Assembly (NCBI GenBank): GCA_016714535.1
Contig: JADKDR010000013.1
Span: 1 to 64,000 of the forward strand
Source of the DNA: Bacteroidota bacterium
Lineage (GTDB): Bacteria; Bacteroidota; Bacteroidia; AKYH767-A; OLB10
DNA: 64,000 bases
Direction: 5' to 3'
Under the pieces are notes generated by a model that was given only the letters and a program-made list of their open reading frames with translations, was not told where the DNA came from and did no database searches. The translations under genes and the position numbers were made by a program. Positions 17,963-28,200 of the stretch are shown in pieces (the first letter of the stretch is position 1; every line of letters starts with the position of its first letter).

Positions 17963-20617
17963 TTAGTTGCTTGTCAGGTTGGGAATATCAGCATCAGTTA
18001 TAGTAAACTTATCTTCTTCTTCTTTGTATTTCATTATTTGATCAAGCGCATCCGGAACCACATCGCTGCAAATGGTAATAAAGGATCCCTTCTTGGCGTT
18101 TTTCACAGCAAAGTCTATCGCTTCCGATTCGGTCTTAATTACTTTTACAGTTTTGGTTTTGTCTACCTTATGTACTCCTGACAATAATAAGTCAATAATT
18201 TCCTGTTCGCTGCGGCCACGCATGTTGCGGTCTTGTCTGATAATAATTTCATCAAACATGCTTGCACTAAGTTCTCCCAATTGAATAATATCCTCATCGC
18301 GTCTGTCACCTACTCCGGCTATAATTCCAACCTTTGGCTTGGCTTCTATCCGCTCCAGGAACTTGGCTATTGCCTGGAATCCTGCCGGGTTATGTGCATA
18401 GTCAACCATTACAGTAAACTTCTTAAACTGGAACATATTCATACGTCCGGGAGTTTGTGCTGGCGAAGGAATAAATGTTTCAAGGGCTAATTTTATATCT
18501 TCTATTTTGAAATTGCGAATAATGCCTGTAAGTACAGCCGGCAAAATATTTTGTATCATGAAAATTGCTTTGCCCGAAAAAGTTAGTGGGATGTTCACTA
18601 TTTTATCTACGCGCATTTTCCATGTGCCACGCATGATTGTGATATATCCATTTTCGGCAACTGCTGCAAGCCCACCGTTTTGTGTGTGTCTGCGTATGAT
18701 GGGGTTGTTTTCATTGAGTGAAAAGAATGCAACTTTACATTCCAGATTATGTTTCATGTCGGCTACCAGTGGGTCATCAGCATTCAAGATTGCATAACCC
18801 GAAGGCATCACACTTTCTACAACTACAGCTTTTACTTTGGCCATTTCTTCAACCGAGTTTATCCCTTTCAATCCCAGGTGATCAGCAGCAACATTGGTAA
18901 CAATACCTATATCGCATTTATGAAAACCAAGACCTGCACGTAAGATACCACCGCGTGCACATTCTAGCACAGCAAAATCTACCGTTGGATCTTTTAACAC
19001 AAACTCGGTGCTTGCAGGGCCTGTACAATCGCCTCGTTGCAATAAGTGATTTTGTATATAAATACCATCTGTAGTTGTAAACCCAACCTTGTGTCCCATA
19101 TACTTACACATATGTGCAATCAATCGGGTAGTGGTGGTTTTTCCATTGGTACCTGTAACAGCAACAATTGGGATTCGCGAATTGCTTCCGGGAGGGAACA
19201 ACATATCTACCACAGGCGCTGCCACGTTTCGTGGCAAACCTGATGCCGGACTAAGATGCATACGGAATCCGGGAGCTGCATTTACTTCAAGTACCGCACC
19301 CCCAATTTCGTCAAGCGGTTCGCTAATGTTGGGAGTCATTATATCTATACCACAAATATCTAAACCAACTATGCGGGCTATACGTTCACACATAAATACA
19401 TTGTAAGGGTGCACAATGTCAGTAACATCATCAGAAGTGCCTCCTGTGCTTAGGTTGGCAGTTCGCTTTAGCCACAGTTCCTCGTCTTTTTTCAAAACAT
19501 ATTCGAGGGTCATATTTTTTTCGTTTAAAATAGCCAGTGTCATTTCATCCACTTTTATTGAAGTCAATACTTTTTCATGGCCAAATCCTCTGCGCGGGTC
19601 GGTATTTACTTTGTCAATTAATTGTTGGATGGTCGACTTGCTATCTCCCGTAACCGCTGCAGGTGTTCGTTTTGCGGCCGCAACCATCTTGTAATCAATT
19701 ACCAATATCCGATGATCAAATCCGGTAATGTATTTTTCTACAATCACACCACGAGAAATTTTCTTGGCTACCGCAAAAGCATTTACAGCATCTTCCCAGC
19801 TATTTATATTAATGGTGGCACCACGTCCATGATTGCCGTTTACAGGCTTAATAACGACTGGAAAACGAATATCATCTAAGGCATCTTGCAGTCCTTCTTC
19901 GCTGTATATTATTCGGCCCCGCGGTACAGGTATTGATTGTGCTTCGAGTAGGTTTTTGGTGTCCTCTTTATCACATGCAATTTCAACAGCAATGCTTCCG
20001 GTAGTTGATGCCACGGTAGCTTGAATACGCTTTTGGTTTACACCATAGCCTAATTGCACCAACGAGTGTTGGTTAAGGCGAACCCACGGAATATTGCGCG
20101 CTACTGCTTCTTCAACAATTGAACCGGTGCTAGGTCCAAGGCGTTCTTCTTCGCGTAACTCGCGCATGCGTTGTATATCATCGGTAAGGTCATAGGGTTT
20201 ATTGTCAACTATTGCCTGTGCAATTTTTACTGCCGCCTTAGCTGCATATACTCCTACTTTTTCTTCTTCGTACGCAAATACTACATGATACACCCCGGCT
20301 TCTCCCGTGCTGCGGGTGCGGCCAAAGCCTACATCCATACCGGCAAGTGTTTGTATTTCGAGTGCAATGTGCTCTATCACATGACCCATCCAGGTACCTA
20401 TGCGCACACGATGAAAGAAACCGCCTTCGTAATCTTCGCTACATCGATGCGAAAACATACTTGGTAAAAACTTTTCTAATCGTTCGGCAAATCCCGCTAT
20501 CTGATCCGTTGGCTGTTCTTCCAGTTCTTCAATATCAAGTTTCATCACAACCAACTTATGTCTTCTAATGCTCCAAAAGTTTGGGCCTCGCATGGCTCGT
20601 ATTTCTAATATCCTCAT
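17963..20617 (-). CDS. cphA: Cyanophycin synthetase
   Basis: 884 aa. Makes cyanophycin (multi-L-arginyl-poly-L-aspartate) from Asp, Arg and ATP. Three parts are visible. An N-terminal domain (about 1-160) comes first. An ATP-grasp domain (about 200-475) has VVIKPVNGNHGRGA, VIVEKYITGFDHRILV and VLEVNAAPGFRMH. A C-terminal Mur-ligase-like domain has the P-loop VTGTNGKTTTT, AADHLGLKG and DYAHNPAGF. Length matches CphA1-type enzymes. In Bacteroidota cphA is often beside cyanophycinase; here neither neighbour is one. The frame is intact and it has its own terminator. Product identity (cyanophycin versus a related polymer) is inferred from homology. Confidence 0.93.
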   Translation of the reverse strand: MRILEIRAMRGPNFWSIRRHKLVVMKLDIEELEEQPTDQIAGFAERLEKFLPSMFSHRCSEDYEGGFFHRVRIGTWMGHVIEHIALEIQTLAGMDVGFGRTRSTGEAGVYHVVFAYEEEKVGVYAAKAAVKIAQAIVDNKPYDLTDDIQRMRELREEERLGPSTGSIVEEAVARNIPWVRLNQHSLVQLGYGVNQKRIQATVASTTGSIAVEIACDKEDTKNLLEAQSIPVPRGRIIYSEEGLQDALDDIRFPVVIKPVNGNHGRGATININSWEDAVNAFAVAKKISRGVIVEKYITGFDHRILVIDYKMVAAAKRTPAAVTGDSKSTIQQLIDKVNTDPRRGFGHEKVLTSIKVDEMTLAILNEKNMTLEYVLKKDEELWLKRTANLSTGGTSDDVTDIVHPYNVFMCERIARIVGLDICGIDIMTPNISEPLDEIGGAVLEVNAAPGFRMHLSPASGLPRNVAAPVVDMLFPPGSNSRIPIVAVTGTNGKTTTTRLIAHMCKYMGHKVGFTTTDGIYIQNHLLQRGDCTGPASTEFVLKDPTVDFAVLECARGGILRAGLGFHKCDIGIVTNVAADHLGLKGINSVEEMAKVKAVVVESVMPSGYAILNADDPLVADMKHNLECKVAFFSLNENNPIIRRHTQNGGLAAVAENGYITIMRGTWKMRVDKIVNIPLTFSGKAIFMIQNILPAVLTGIIRNFKIEDIKLALETFIPSPAQTPGRMNMFQFKKFTVMVDYAHNPAGFQAIAKFLERIEAKPKVGIIAGVGDRRDEDIIQLGELSASMFDEIIIRQDRNMRGRSEQEIIDLLLSGVHKVDKTKTVKVIKTESEAIDFAVKNAKKGSFITICSDVVPDALDQIMKYKEEEDKFTITDADIPNLTSN

Positions 20618-20817
20618 ATAAATAGTTTGTTTAAGAGTTTTTGTTTTGGGCTAAGTAAGTAAACTAATTTTAAAAAATGAAAATTTTAATTTCAATAAAA
20701 AAAAACAGTGTTGCTTTTTTATCATTTTTGCAATCATGTATAAGGAATTTGTAAATTAGCCAACTTAAACAAGCCTAAAATAGCATTCCCTAATTTCGGC
20801 TAAAAAATTTTAAAAAC

Positions 20818-23067
20818 ATGAAGAGAATTTTACCGGTTATACTGCTTATATGTCAAATAAGCGCAGCACAAAACCTCACCAACATTTGGCATTTTGGGCG
20901 GTTTGCAGGCCTTGATTTTAACTCAGGTGCACCAGTGTCTATTAACGGGGGGCTAACATATACCGATGAAGGAACCGCGACAATTTGCGATGGCAATGGG
21001 CAGTTGCTTTTTTATTCAGATGGTTTAACCGTGTGGAATAAGTTGCATCAGATTATGCCCAATGGCACCGGTTTGCTTGGTGGTACCAGCAGCACCCAGT
21101 CAGCAATCATTGTTCCCGCAGTTGGCAATTCCAATCAGTATTATGTTTTTGTAACGGGAGACATTGTATATCAAGCAACATATTCTATAGTGGATATTAC
21201 ATTGAATGGTGGGCTGGGCGATATAACCTCAACCAAGAATGTGATATTCAGTCCAAACTCAGATGAAAAAGTGTGTGCCGTTAACCATGCCAATGGGGTT
21301 GATATATGGATAGTTGTAAAAGAAAATCTTACCAATACATTCAAATCTTATTTGCTTACTGCCGCAGGCCTGTCTTCTACCCCGGTAGTAAGTTCCGTTG
21401 GGATAAATTCGAATGGCGTAATCGGGTATTTAAAAACCAATCTTGCCGGAAACAAACTTGCTGCATGCTATTGGAATATTAATCAATTCGAAGTGTATGA
21501 TTATCATAATGCCACAGGGATTGTTTCGAACAATGTATTACTCCCTCAAAAATTTGCTTCTAGCGGTGCTTATGGATGCGAGTTTTCGCCATCAGGGCAA
21601 TTTTTATATATGGCATTAATCACTCCCTCTCAGGTATATCAGTATGATATATCATTGCCTAATGCAGCAGCAATTATAGCAAGTGAGGTTTTGGTAGGTA
21701 CCAGTACATCCGCTTTTTCAGGAGCGTTGCAATTAGCACCAGACGGAAAAATTTACCTTGCTAATTATAGTGTTAATTATTTGGGCGCTATAACCGACCC
21801 CGATAATCCGGGCTTGAGTTGTAATTTTGTCAATCAACAAGTAACACTTGGAACTAATCAATCTACGCTTGGATTGCCTAATCATGCTGCCTTTGCGGTA
21901 GCCCCTGGTTTCACTGCGCAAGGGTTTTGCTTTGGCGATAGCACCTATTTTACTATTGGTTCCAGCTCAGGCATTGTTGCTGTACAATGGAATTTTGACG
22001 ACCCCAATTCGGGGGCTGCTAATGCATCTTACATTAATAATCCTGCACATTTGTTTACTGCACCCGGCAATTACTCGGTACAATTAATAACAGTAAATAG
22101 CCTTGGCAACAGCGATACCATCAATAATATAATTACCATTATTGCTGCCCCGGCTGTTAACCTTGGTAACGATACCACCTGGTGCCCCGGGCAAGCCATT
22201 CAGTTAAATGCAGGTAGCACCGGTACGTTCCTGTGGAATAATGGAAGTACCCTCGCAACCTATACTGCTACCGATACAGGCGCATATTATGTAACGGTAA
22301 CTATAAACAATTGTAGTGCTACCGATTCCATTTATATTACCCCTGGTGCTTGCGCCATTCCCAATGTTGCCTTTAGCAGCAGCGATACCATTTGGTGCGA
22401 AAAGCAGGCTATCGATTTTACCGATATATCTACCAACCTGCCCACTTCATGGCAATGGACATTTACTGGAGCCATACCTTCTTCTTCAACCTTGCAAAAT
22501 CCTACCGGCATATATTATGCAAGCTATGGAAGCTTCGATGTTAAGTTGGTTGCTTGCAATAGTGCAGGTTGCGATTCTATTACCATAGTCAATTTTGTGA
22601 CGGAGTTTCAAAGCCCGCCACCACCCGTAGTGTCACAAAGTAACGACACGCTTTATAGCTCACCCATGTTTGCTTATCAGTGGTTCGAAGTAGGTAATCC
22701 AACAGTGGTATTGTCCACATTAAATTACCTGGTGCCACCCGCACCGGGCACCTATTATGTTTTGGGCATTGATAGTAATGGCTGCAGCAGCGCATCACCT
22801 TCGGTAATAATCAGTTCCATTCAGGATATCGGGGGTAGTGGTATTTCGGCATTTTACAATGCCACAGAGCAGCAGATATACATACGCCATATACGTGGCA
22901 TTGCTAGCTTCGAAGTATTTGATGTTGCAGGTCGTATAATTTTTTCAGGCAACAATTGTAATTTGCCTTGCCGCGTTTCAACCAGCGATTTTGCCTCTGG
23001 CGTATATTGCCTTCGTGCTACTGCTAACGATAAGCAATTTGTTGCCAAGGTACTTATCGTTAAATAG
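20818..23067 (+). CDS. Secreted PKD-domain protein with T9SS type A sorting domain
   Basis: 749 aa. Signal peptide at 1-18. Residues 20-370 resemble the large N-terminal beta-propeller-like region common in Bacteroidota surface proteins (IWHFGRFAGLDFNSG, FYSDGLTVWNKLHQIMPNG, FSPSGQFLYMA). PKD-type modules follow near 385-450 (VQWNFDDPNSG ... PGNYSVQLITVNSLGNSD) and 515-590 (WQWTFTGA ... YGSFDVKLVACNSAGCDS). The final 75 residues form a type A sorting domain (ASFEVFDVAGRIIFSG ... FASGVYCLRATANDKQFVAKVLIVK) that directs T9SS export and surface anchoring. Substrate or adhesion target unknown. Confidence 0.88.
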   Translation: MKRILPVILLICQISAAQNLTNIWHFGRFAGLDFNSGAPVSINGGLTYTDEGTATICDGNGQLLFYSDGLTVWNKLHQIMPNGTGLLGGTSSTQSAIIVPAVGNSNQYYVFVTGDIVYQATYSIVDITLNGGLGDITSTKNVIFSPNSDEKVCAVNHANGVDIWIVVKENLTNTFKSYLLTAAGLSSTPVVSSVGINSNGVIGYLKTNLAGNKLAACYWNINQFEVYDYHNATGIVSNNVLLPQKFASSGAYGCEFSPSGQFLYMALITPSQVYQYDISLPNAAAIIASEVLVGTSTSAFSGALQLAPDGKIYLANYSVNYLGAITDPDNPGLSCNFVNQQVTLGTNQSTLGLPNHAAFAVAPGFTAQGFCFGDSTYFTIGSSSGIVAVQWNFDDPNSGAANASYINNPAHLFTAPGNYSVQLITVNSLGNSDTINNIITIIAAPAVNLGNDTTWCPGQAIQLNAGSTGTFLWNNGSTLATYTATDTGAYYVTVTINNCSATDSIYITPGACAIPNVAFSSSDTIWCEKQAIDFTDISTNLPTSWQWTFTGAIPSSSTLQNPTGIYYASYGSFDVKLVACNSAGCDSITIVNFVTEFQSPPPPVVSQSNDTLYSSPMFAYQWFEVGNPTVVLSTLNYLVPPAPGTYYVLGIDSNGCSSASPSVIISSIQDIGGSGISAFYNATEQQIYIRHIRGIASFEVFDVAGRIIFSGNNCNLPCRVSTSDFASGVYCLRATANDKQFVAKVLIVK

Positions 23068-23420
23068 AGGCAGCATCAACTTGAGTTCTTGAATATGTTA
23101 GGAATTAGTTGTTAAGTTGAATATTTACCTGCTTACACTGCACGTTATTTCATCACTTTGGCTATTGCATAGCTGTATGCTTTGATGCTGGTATCTTTCC
23201 GGCCATTCTCCCGTTTTCATTCATGAAATTTTCTTACTGCATCATTTACAGCCTACCAAAAAATTTCGTTGGCTTCCATCAATTATTATAGAATACCAAT
23301 TGTAATTTAAACATAGTCCAAAACTATTTTTAAATTATACAATGGTAATGCCGTAATAGCAGAAGTTTAGTCCAATTCATTGGACTATTACTTATGCATC
23401 AACGGTATGCAAGGTAAAAT
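23068..23420. other. Intergenic region with inverted repeats
   Basis: Convergent gap between the T9SS protein and the NUDIX gene. Contains an imperfect inverted-repeat pair at 23294-23311 and 23329-23347 (TACCA-TTGTA-ATTTAAA arms). It also has a perfect hairpin TAGTCCAA-TTCA-TTGGACTA at 23368-23387, which could terminate the leftward NUDIX transcript although it lacks a strong T-run. Confidence 0.4.
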
Positions 23421-23975
23421 TCAAATCAATCCTTTATCAAGCATCCATTTACACTTGAATATACTTGCTACCGATAGTCCATCTTTTATTTCACCTCGTA
23501 AGGTCATTTCAAACAATTCATCAAACGAAATCTTCTTTACCACCAACTTTTCCGTTTCCTCAGGTTCGCTTTCAGTAAACGACAATTGCCGCGCTACATA
23601 TGACACCGACACTTCATCCGTTGCCGAATTGCTCAATTGCATTTCAAGTATCGGTTTCATTATTTGGGCTTGTATGCCACACTCCTCAAGCAACTCGCGA
23701 TGTGCAGTTTCTTCCGGACTCGAACCTTCCGGGCAGCCTCCTTCAACTACCTCCCACTCGTAGGTTTGCGTTGGATACCTAAATTGCCCAACTATCCACG
23801 TGTTATTATCATCGTCAAGCGGAATAATAGCCACCGCTATCGATTTAAAATGCACTACACCGTATATGCCCGGTTTGCCAGCAGGAGTCAACACTTTATC
23901 CTCACGCACCCGTATCCAGTTGTTTTCATACATGGTGTGTCCCTCAAGTGTGGTCCATGGATTATTATATTGCAT
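23421..23975 (-). CDS. NUDIX hydrolase (ADP-ribose pyrophosphatase-like)
   Basis: 184 aa. Predicted to hydrolyse a nucleoside diphosphate linked to another moiety, possibly ADP-ribose. The NUDIX helix is GGCPEGSSPEETAHRELLEECGI, written here in two parts: GGCPEGSSPEE and TAHRELLEECGI. REL-EE-G is conserved, but the box is one residue short and the usual first Glu is replaced by Ser. The same GG..P.G..P pattern occurs in a recognised NUDIX subfamily, so it is probably active. Flanking segments WIVGQFRYPTQTYEWEVVEGG match ADP-sugar pyrophosphatases. Divergent from the DUF4199 gene. Confidence 0.85.
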   Translation of the reverse strand: MQYNNPWTTLEGHTMYENNWIRVREDKVLTPAGKPGIYGVVHFKSIAVAIIPLDDDNNTWIVGQFRYPTQTYEWEVVEGGCPEGSSPEETAHRELLEECGIQAQIMKPILEMQLSNSATDEVSVSYVARQLSFTESEPEETEKLVVKKISFDELFEMTLRGEIKDGLSVASIFKCKWMLDKGLI

Positions 23976-24017
23976 AAATTATTTTTACAATTGCATCAAA
24001 AATCAAAAGTACATCAT

Positions 24018-24512
24018 ATGTATAAATTAGCAATGCGTTGGGGCCTCATTACAGGCGTTCTTTCTTTTGCCTGGTTAATTGGCGAATTTATTTTTGGATT
24101 GCATACCACACATGTTCGCTTGCATCCCTACATTACCAACTTTGCTATGCTTATACCAATTGTCTGTTCGGTTATTGCCACCAAGCAAATCAGAACACAG
24201 GTTTTTCAAGGCTCGGCAACTTTCAAAGAATTACTTCGGCATGGACTTGCCATAGCCGTTATTGCTACTGCATGTGGTATTGCCGGTCAGTTAATTTATC
24301 ACCTGCTAGTCAATCCCAATTACTTTACTTACATGATTGATGTGAGCAAACAAATAGCGCTTGAAAAAAAGGAAGACCTCACCAAGGCAGAAAATTTTGC
24401 TAAAGATTACTTCACCCTTAAAAATTATCTCGCACAGATCTTTTTTGGTGGATTAGTAATTGGTACTCTGCTTGCCGTTATAATGGCTGCTATATTCAAA
24501 AATAAGAAGTAG
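24018..24512 (+). CDS. DUF4199 family membrane protein
   Basis: 164 aa. The open frame extends further upstream, but that part is the antisense of the NUDIX gene, so the ATG at 24018 (MYKLAMRWGLITG) is preferred. Four hydrophobic segments (about 5-27, 38-55, 70-92, 133-160) indicate an integral inner-membrane protein. A charged soluble stretch (KKEDLTKAENFAKDYF) lies before the last helix. Pattern and size match DUF4199, a Bacteroidota family of unknown function. Confidence 0.78.
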   Translation: MYKLAMRWGLITGVLSFAWLIGEFIFGLHTTHVRLHPYITNFAMLIPIVCSVIATKQIRTQVFQGSATFKELLRHGLAIAVIATACGIAGQLIYHLLVNPNYFTYMIDVSKQIALEKKEDLTKAENFAKDYFTLKNYLAQIFFGGLVIGTLLAVIMAAIFKNKK

Positions 24513-24529
24513 AAAATTATCAGGGCGCA

Positions 24530-24590
24530 TCTTTTCATCAGGCAAAAAATCAACTCACAAACCGGCAACTTTTTTTGCCTGATGAAAAGA
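24530..24590. repeat. 20-bp perfect inverted repeat, possible terminator
   Basis: TCTTTTCATCAGGCAAAAAA (24530-24549) and its exact complement at 24571-24590, separated by 21 nt. It begins 17 bp after the DUF4199 stop. It may terminate transcription or be the end of a small repeat element. Confidence 0.7.
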
Positions 24591-24621
24591 CCGGGCTACT
24601 TCGGGCTTCGCTGCGCTACGG

Positions 24622-24683
24622 CTTTTTTGTTTTTCGGCACCCACAGCCATTGCTCTACCACACCTAGCCGAAAAAACAAAAAG
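24622..24683. repeat. Second A/T-rich inverted repeat
   Basis: CTTTTTTGTTTTTCGGC (24622-24638) pairs with GCCGAAAAAACAAAAAG (24667-24683); the arms differ only in homopolymer lengths. Lies 31 bp beyond the first hairpin. The region between contains cttcgctgcgctacgg, a string reminiscent of dispersed bacteroidotal repeats. Confidence 0.55.
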
Positions 24684-25257
24684 AGCTAAACCCTCCATAT
24701 CCCTTGCGCTGCAAGCCTGTTAGCAACTATCGTGTAAGGTTGCTTTTTAATTGCCTTGCATCACTTTCAACTTATTTATTGAAGTTGCATTTTTATAATC
24801 CAACATCTTTCATCGAAAAAAAATCCAAACAAACATTTACAAATTCTTTAACGCATCATCATATACTCATGGAATATATTTTGATGTTATTTGTACATCT
24901 TACTTCAAGATGTTGTAACCATCCTTAAGTTAAAAATAATCTGCTTAACATAAGCCATGTAGAAACCACCTCTTTTTCTGAAAATTTTCAGCAATAAATT
25001 TTCAACCCCTGCTTGAAGCCCTTCTCAAAATCCCTCTCATTTTCATCACTCTTAAAATGCCGATAATTTATTTTATCAACAGTGCCATAATTGTTTTAAA
25101 TTTTTTGGATTATTGAATGCACTTATCCGGCTATTTATGTCCTTACGTTTTCCGTTAGTACCGTTGCTTGCGTTGCAAGCATGCGAGGCAATACGAGGAC
25201 ATTAATGGTAGCAAAAAACAATCAAACAAAAACCACCTGTAATCAAATAATTAAAAA

Positions 25258-28200
25258 ATGTTAGTCATAACAAAAAAAGCTGCCGCTGCGCAGTCGTACG
25301 TACGCTATATTTTATTCTTCATGCTGTTAGCATTAAGTGCCTGCAAAAACAAAGAAAACGAAGTCACGCTGGTTGCCCACAATTTTGGCGATGAACTCAT
25401 TGCCGAGCAGTCGCTCAACTTTACCTTCTCGCGCAAACTTGTGAGCGATTCAGTCATCGGAAATTTTGTAAACGAAAGTTTATTGAAAATTACGCCTTCG
25501 GTAAGTGGTCGCACCAAATGGATTAGCGATCATGAGTTTAGCTTCACACCATCTGAGCGCTTTGCACCCAACACGGCTTATACCATCGAGCTAGTTACAG
25601 CTCAATTGCTTAAATCCAATAAGCAATTAAATTTTTCGGGCAATTCCGTTTTCAAAGCTGCTACTGCCGGACTTATGCTAAACAATGTATCCTTCCACTG
25701 GCTGGCCTTGCCAGCCCAGGCCAATAAGGCTATACTTAAAATGCAACTCGATTTCAATTATAAAATTAATCCTGCCGAAGTGTTGCGCTTTCTTAAAGTA
25801 ACAAGTGGCGGAACTGAGTTGGCTGTTAAGTCAGCATCAACGTCCATAAGCGAAAGCCTTGAGTTTGAATTGGAAAATGTACCCGAAAGCGATGATGACC
25901 AACCCGCTTTAATTAAAATTGAGAAAGGGTTGCCCATTCCTTATTCGCAATCCACAGCACCAGCACCCATTACATACGAAAGTATTATTCCTTCCAAAAG
26001 TAAAGTCACCATAACCGATGTTCAAACAGAACATACCGGCACCATAGGCTCTATTATGATTTATACTTCGGTCGAGTTGGAAGAGTCAACCCTTGCTAAG
26101 AGTATCACCGTCAACCCCGATGTTGTTTTCGAAATCACCAAAACAGATTATGGCTGTATGCTTACTTCCGAAAATTTTGAGATTAATAGCACCTATAGAT
26201 TGGCCGTGGCAACTTCGCTACAATCTGCATTGGGTGGTACATTAAAGTCAAGTTTCGAGCAAGATTTGGTTTTTGGAAAATTGAATCCGTCCATTTCTTT
26301 TGTCAGCAATAAGGCCATGTATCTTGGTAGCAAGGGTTTTCGCAATGTGCTTGTTAACATTACTTCTATACCTAAAGTGAAAGTAATGATATATAAAGTT
26401 TACGAAAATAATATGTTGCAGTTTCTTAGCAAGGGCATCCAATACGATGGGTATTATGATTACGATGAAGATTACTATTACGATTATCAGTCGTTTAGTA
26501 TCGATGACTATGGAGATCTTATTTATTCGCAGGAAGTAGAAACTAAAACATTGGAGAAGCGCAATGCTTCGCGCATACTTCACTTCGATTTTGAAGATAA
26601 GGCAAAGAACGTAGCGGGTGTATATGTGGTGCAAGTGCAAAGTGCCGATCAGCAATGGGTGCAGGCAAGCAAGGTGATGTCAATATCTGATATTGGATTA
26701 ATTGTAAAAGAATCGCCTCAGGCAGTTACTGTATTTGCTAACAGTATAAGCGCAGCAAAGTCGCTTAGTGGAGTAAAGGTTGGCTTGGTTACCTCAAAAA
26801 ACCAACCCATTAAAACAATTACCACCAATAGCGATGGAGTAGCTGTATTTGATAAACCCGAAGGTGTATTTCCCGATTATAAAGTAGGATTAATAACAGC
26901 AAGTAATGGAAGCGATTATAATTTTATAAAACTTAATTATAGCAACCGTATTGAACAGGCGCGCTTTGATGTAGGAGGAAAATACATTACCGAGCAGGTA
27001 TATGATGCCTACATATATGGTGACCGTGACTTGTACCGCCCTGGCGAAACTATGCACCTGGCAGCTATTGTACGCGATATGAAATGGCAAAAGCCCGGAG
27101 AGATGCCGGTGCGTTTTCGCATACTTATGCCTAATGGCCGCGAGTTTAAATCAATAAAGAAAATACTTGATGAGCAAGGCTCTTGCATGGCCGATGTGCC
27201 TATACCAGCTGCTGCTGTTACCGGAACCTACCAGGTAGAATTGTATAGTGCAGCACGCGAGCCAATAGGCCGCAAATCAATTAGCGTAGAGGAGTTTATG
27301 CCAGATAAAATTGCGGTAAAGCTGGAATTAAGCAAAAAGCGATTCGCATTGGGCGATAGTGTAGTTGCATTGGCTACTGCAACCAATTTATTTGGACCAC
27401 CGGCTGCCAATCGTAATTATAAAGCAGAGCTAACCATGGGCAATCAATATTTTCAAAGCAAAAAGTACAGCCAATATAATTTTAGTTTATCACGATTCGA
27501 TAGGAGTTTCTCAATAATAGAACGCAGCGGAACAACCAATAGCAATGGACAATGGAGCGAAGGATTTTTTATGACCAATGAATATGCCAATCACGGTATT
27601 TTGAAAGGACGCATTTTTGCAACCGTGTTTGATGAGTCGGGGAGGCCGGTAAACCGCGAATCTTCTTTTGAGCTGATTACCCAACCGTACCTGCTGGGTA
27701 TTGACATGGCTGATAATTATGTAAGCCTCGATGTACCGGTTACTATAAACCTTTGTGCTGTAAATGCTGACGACAAGCCTATGACAAATGCCAAAGCAAA
27801 AGTTACCATTGTTCGTAAGGAGTGGTATTCGGTAATGGAGCGTTATGGTAACGGGTATCGCTACAACAGTCAGTATCGCGATATCATACAACTGCAAAAG
27901 GAAATTGTTATCAATTCGCAAACTTCATTGCCATTCACACCGCTATACAATGGCAGTTATGAGGTACACGTTAGCCTGCCCGGCAGCAATAATTATGTGA
28001 CCAATTATTTTTATGCATACAGTTTTGGCCGTACAAACAATAACAGCTTTGAAGTTAATAATGAAGGAAATATTGACATCGAAGCAGATAAGGAAAAATA
28101 CAAAGTGGGTGATAAAGTGAAGTTACTTTTCAAGACACCGTTTGTCGGTAAAATGATTGTTACCATTGAGCAGGATAAAGTATTAAACCATTACAGTATC

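Larger units (their letters stand above)
24513..25257. other. Gene-free region with two strong inverted repeats
   Basis: No credible gene. The 24530-24590 and 24622-24683 hairpins are listed separately. The remainder contains runs such as CTTGCGCTGCAAGC (24709) and TTGCTTGCGTTGCAAGC near 25165, which look like remnants of dispersed repeats, followed by the probable promoter of the A2M gene. Confidence 0.4.

Noticed and set aside
23637..24017. N-terminal extension of the DUF4199 frame
   Set aside because: It is antisense to the NUDIX gene, and the family-like sequence begins only at the ATG at 24018.
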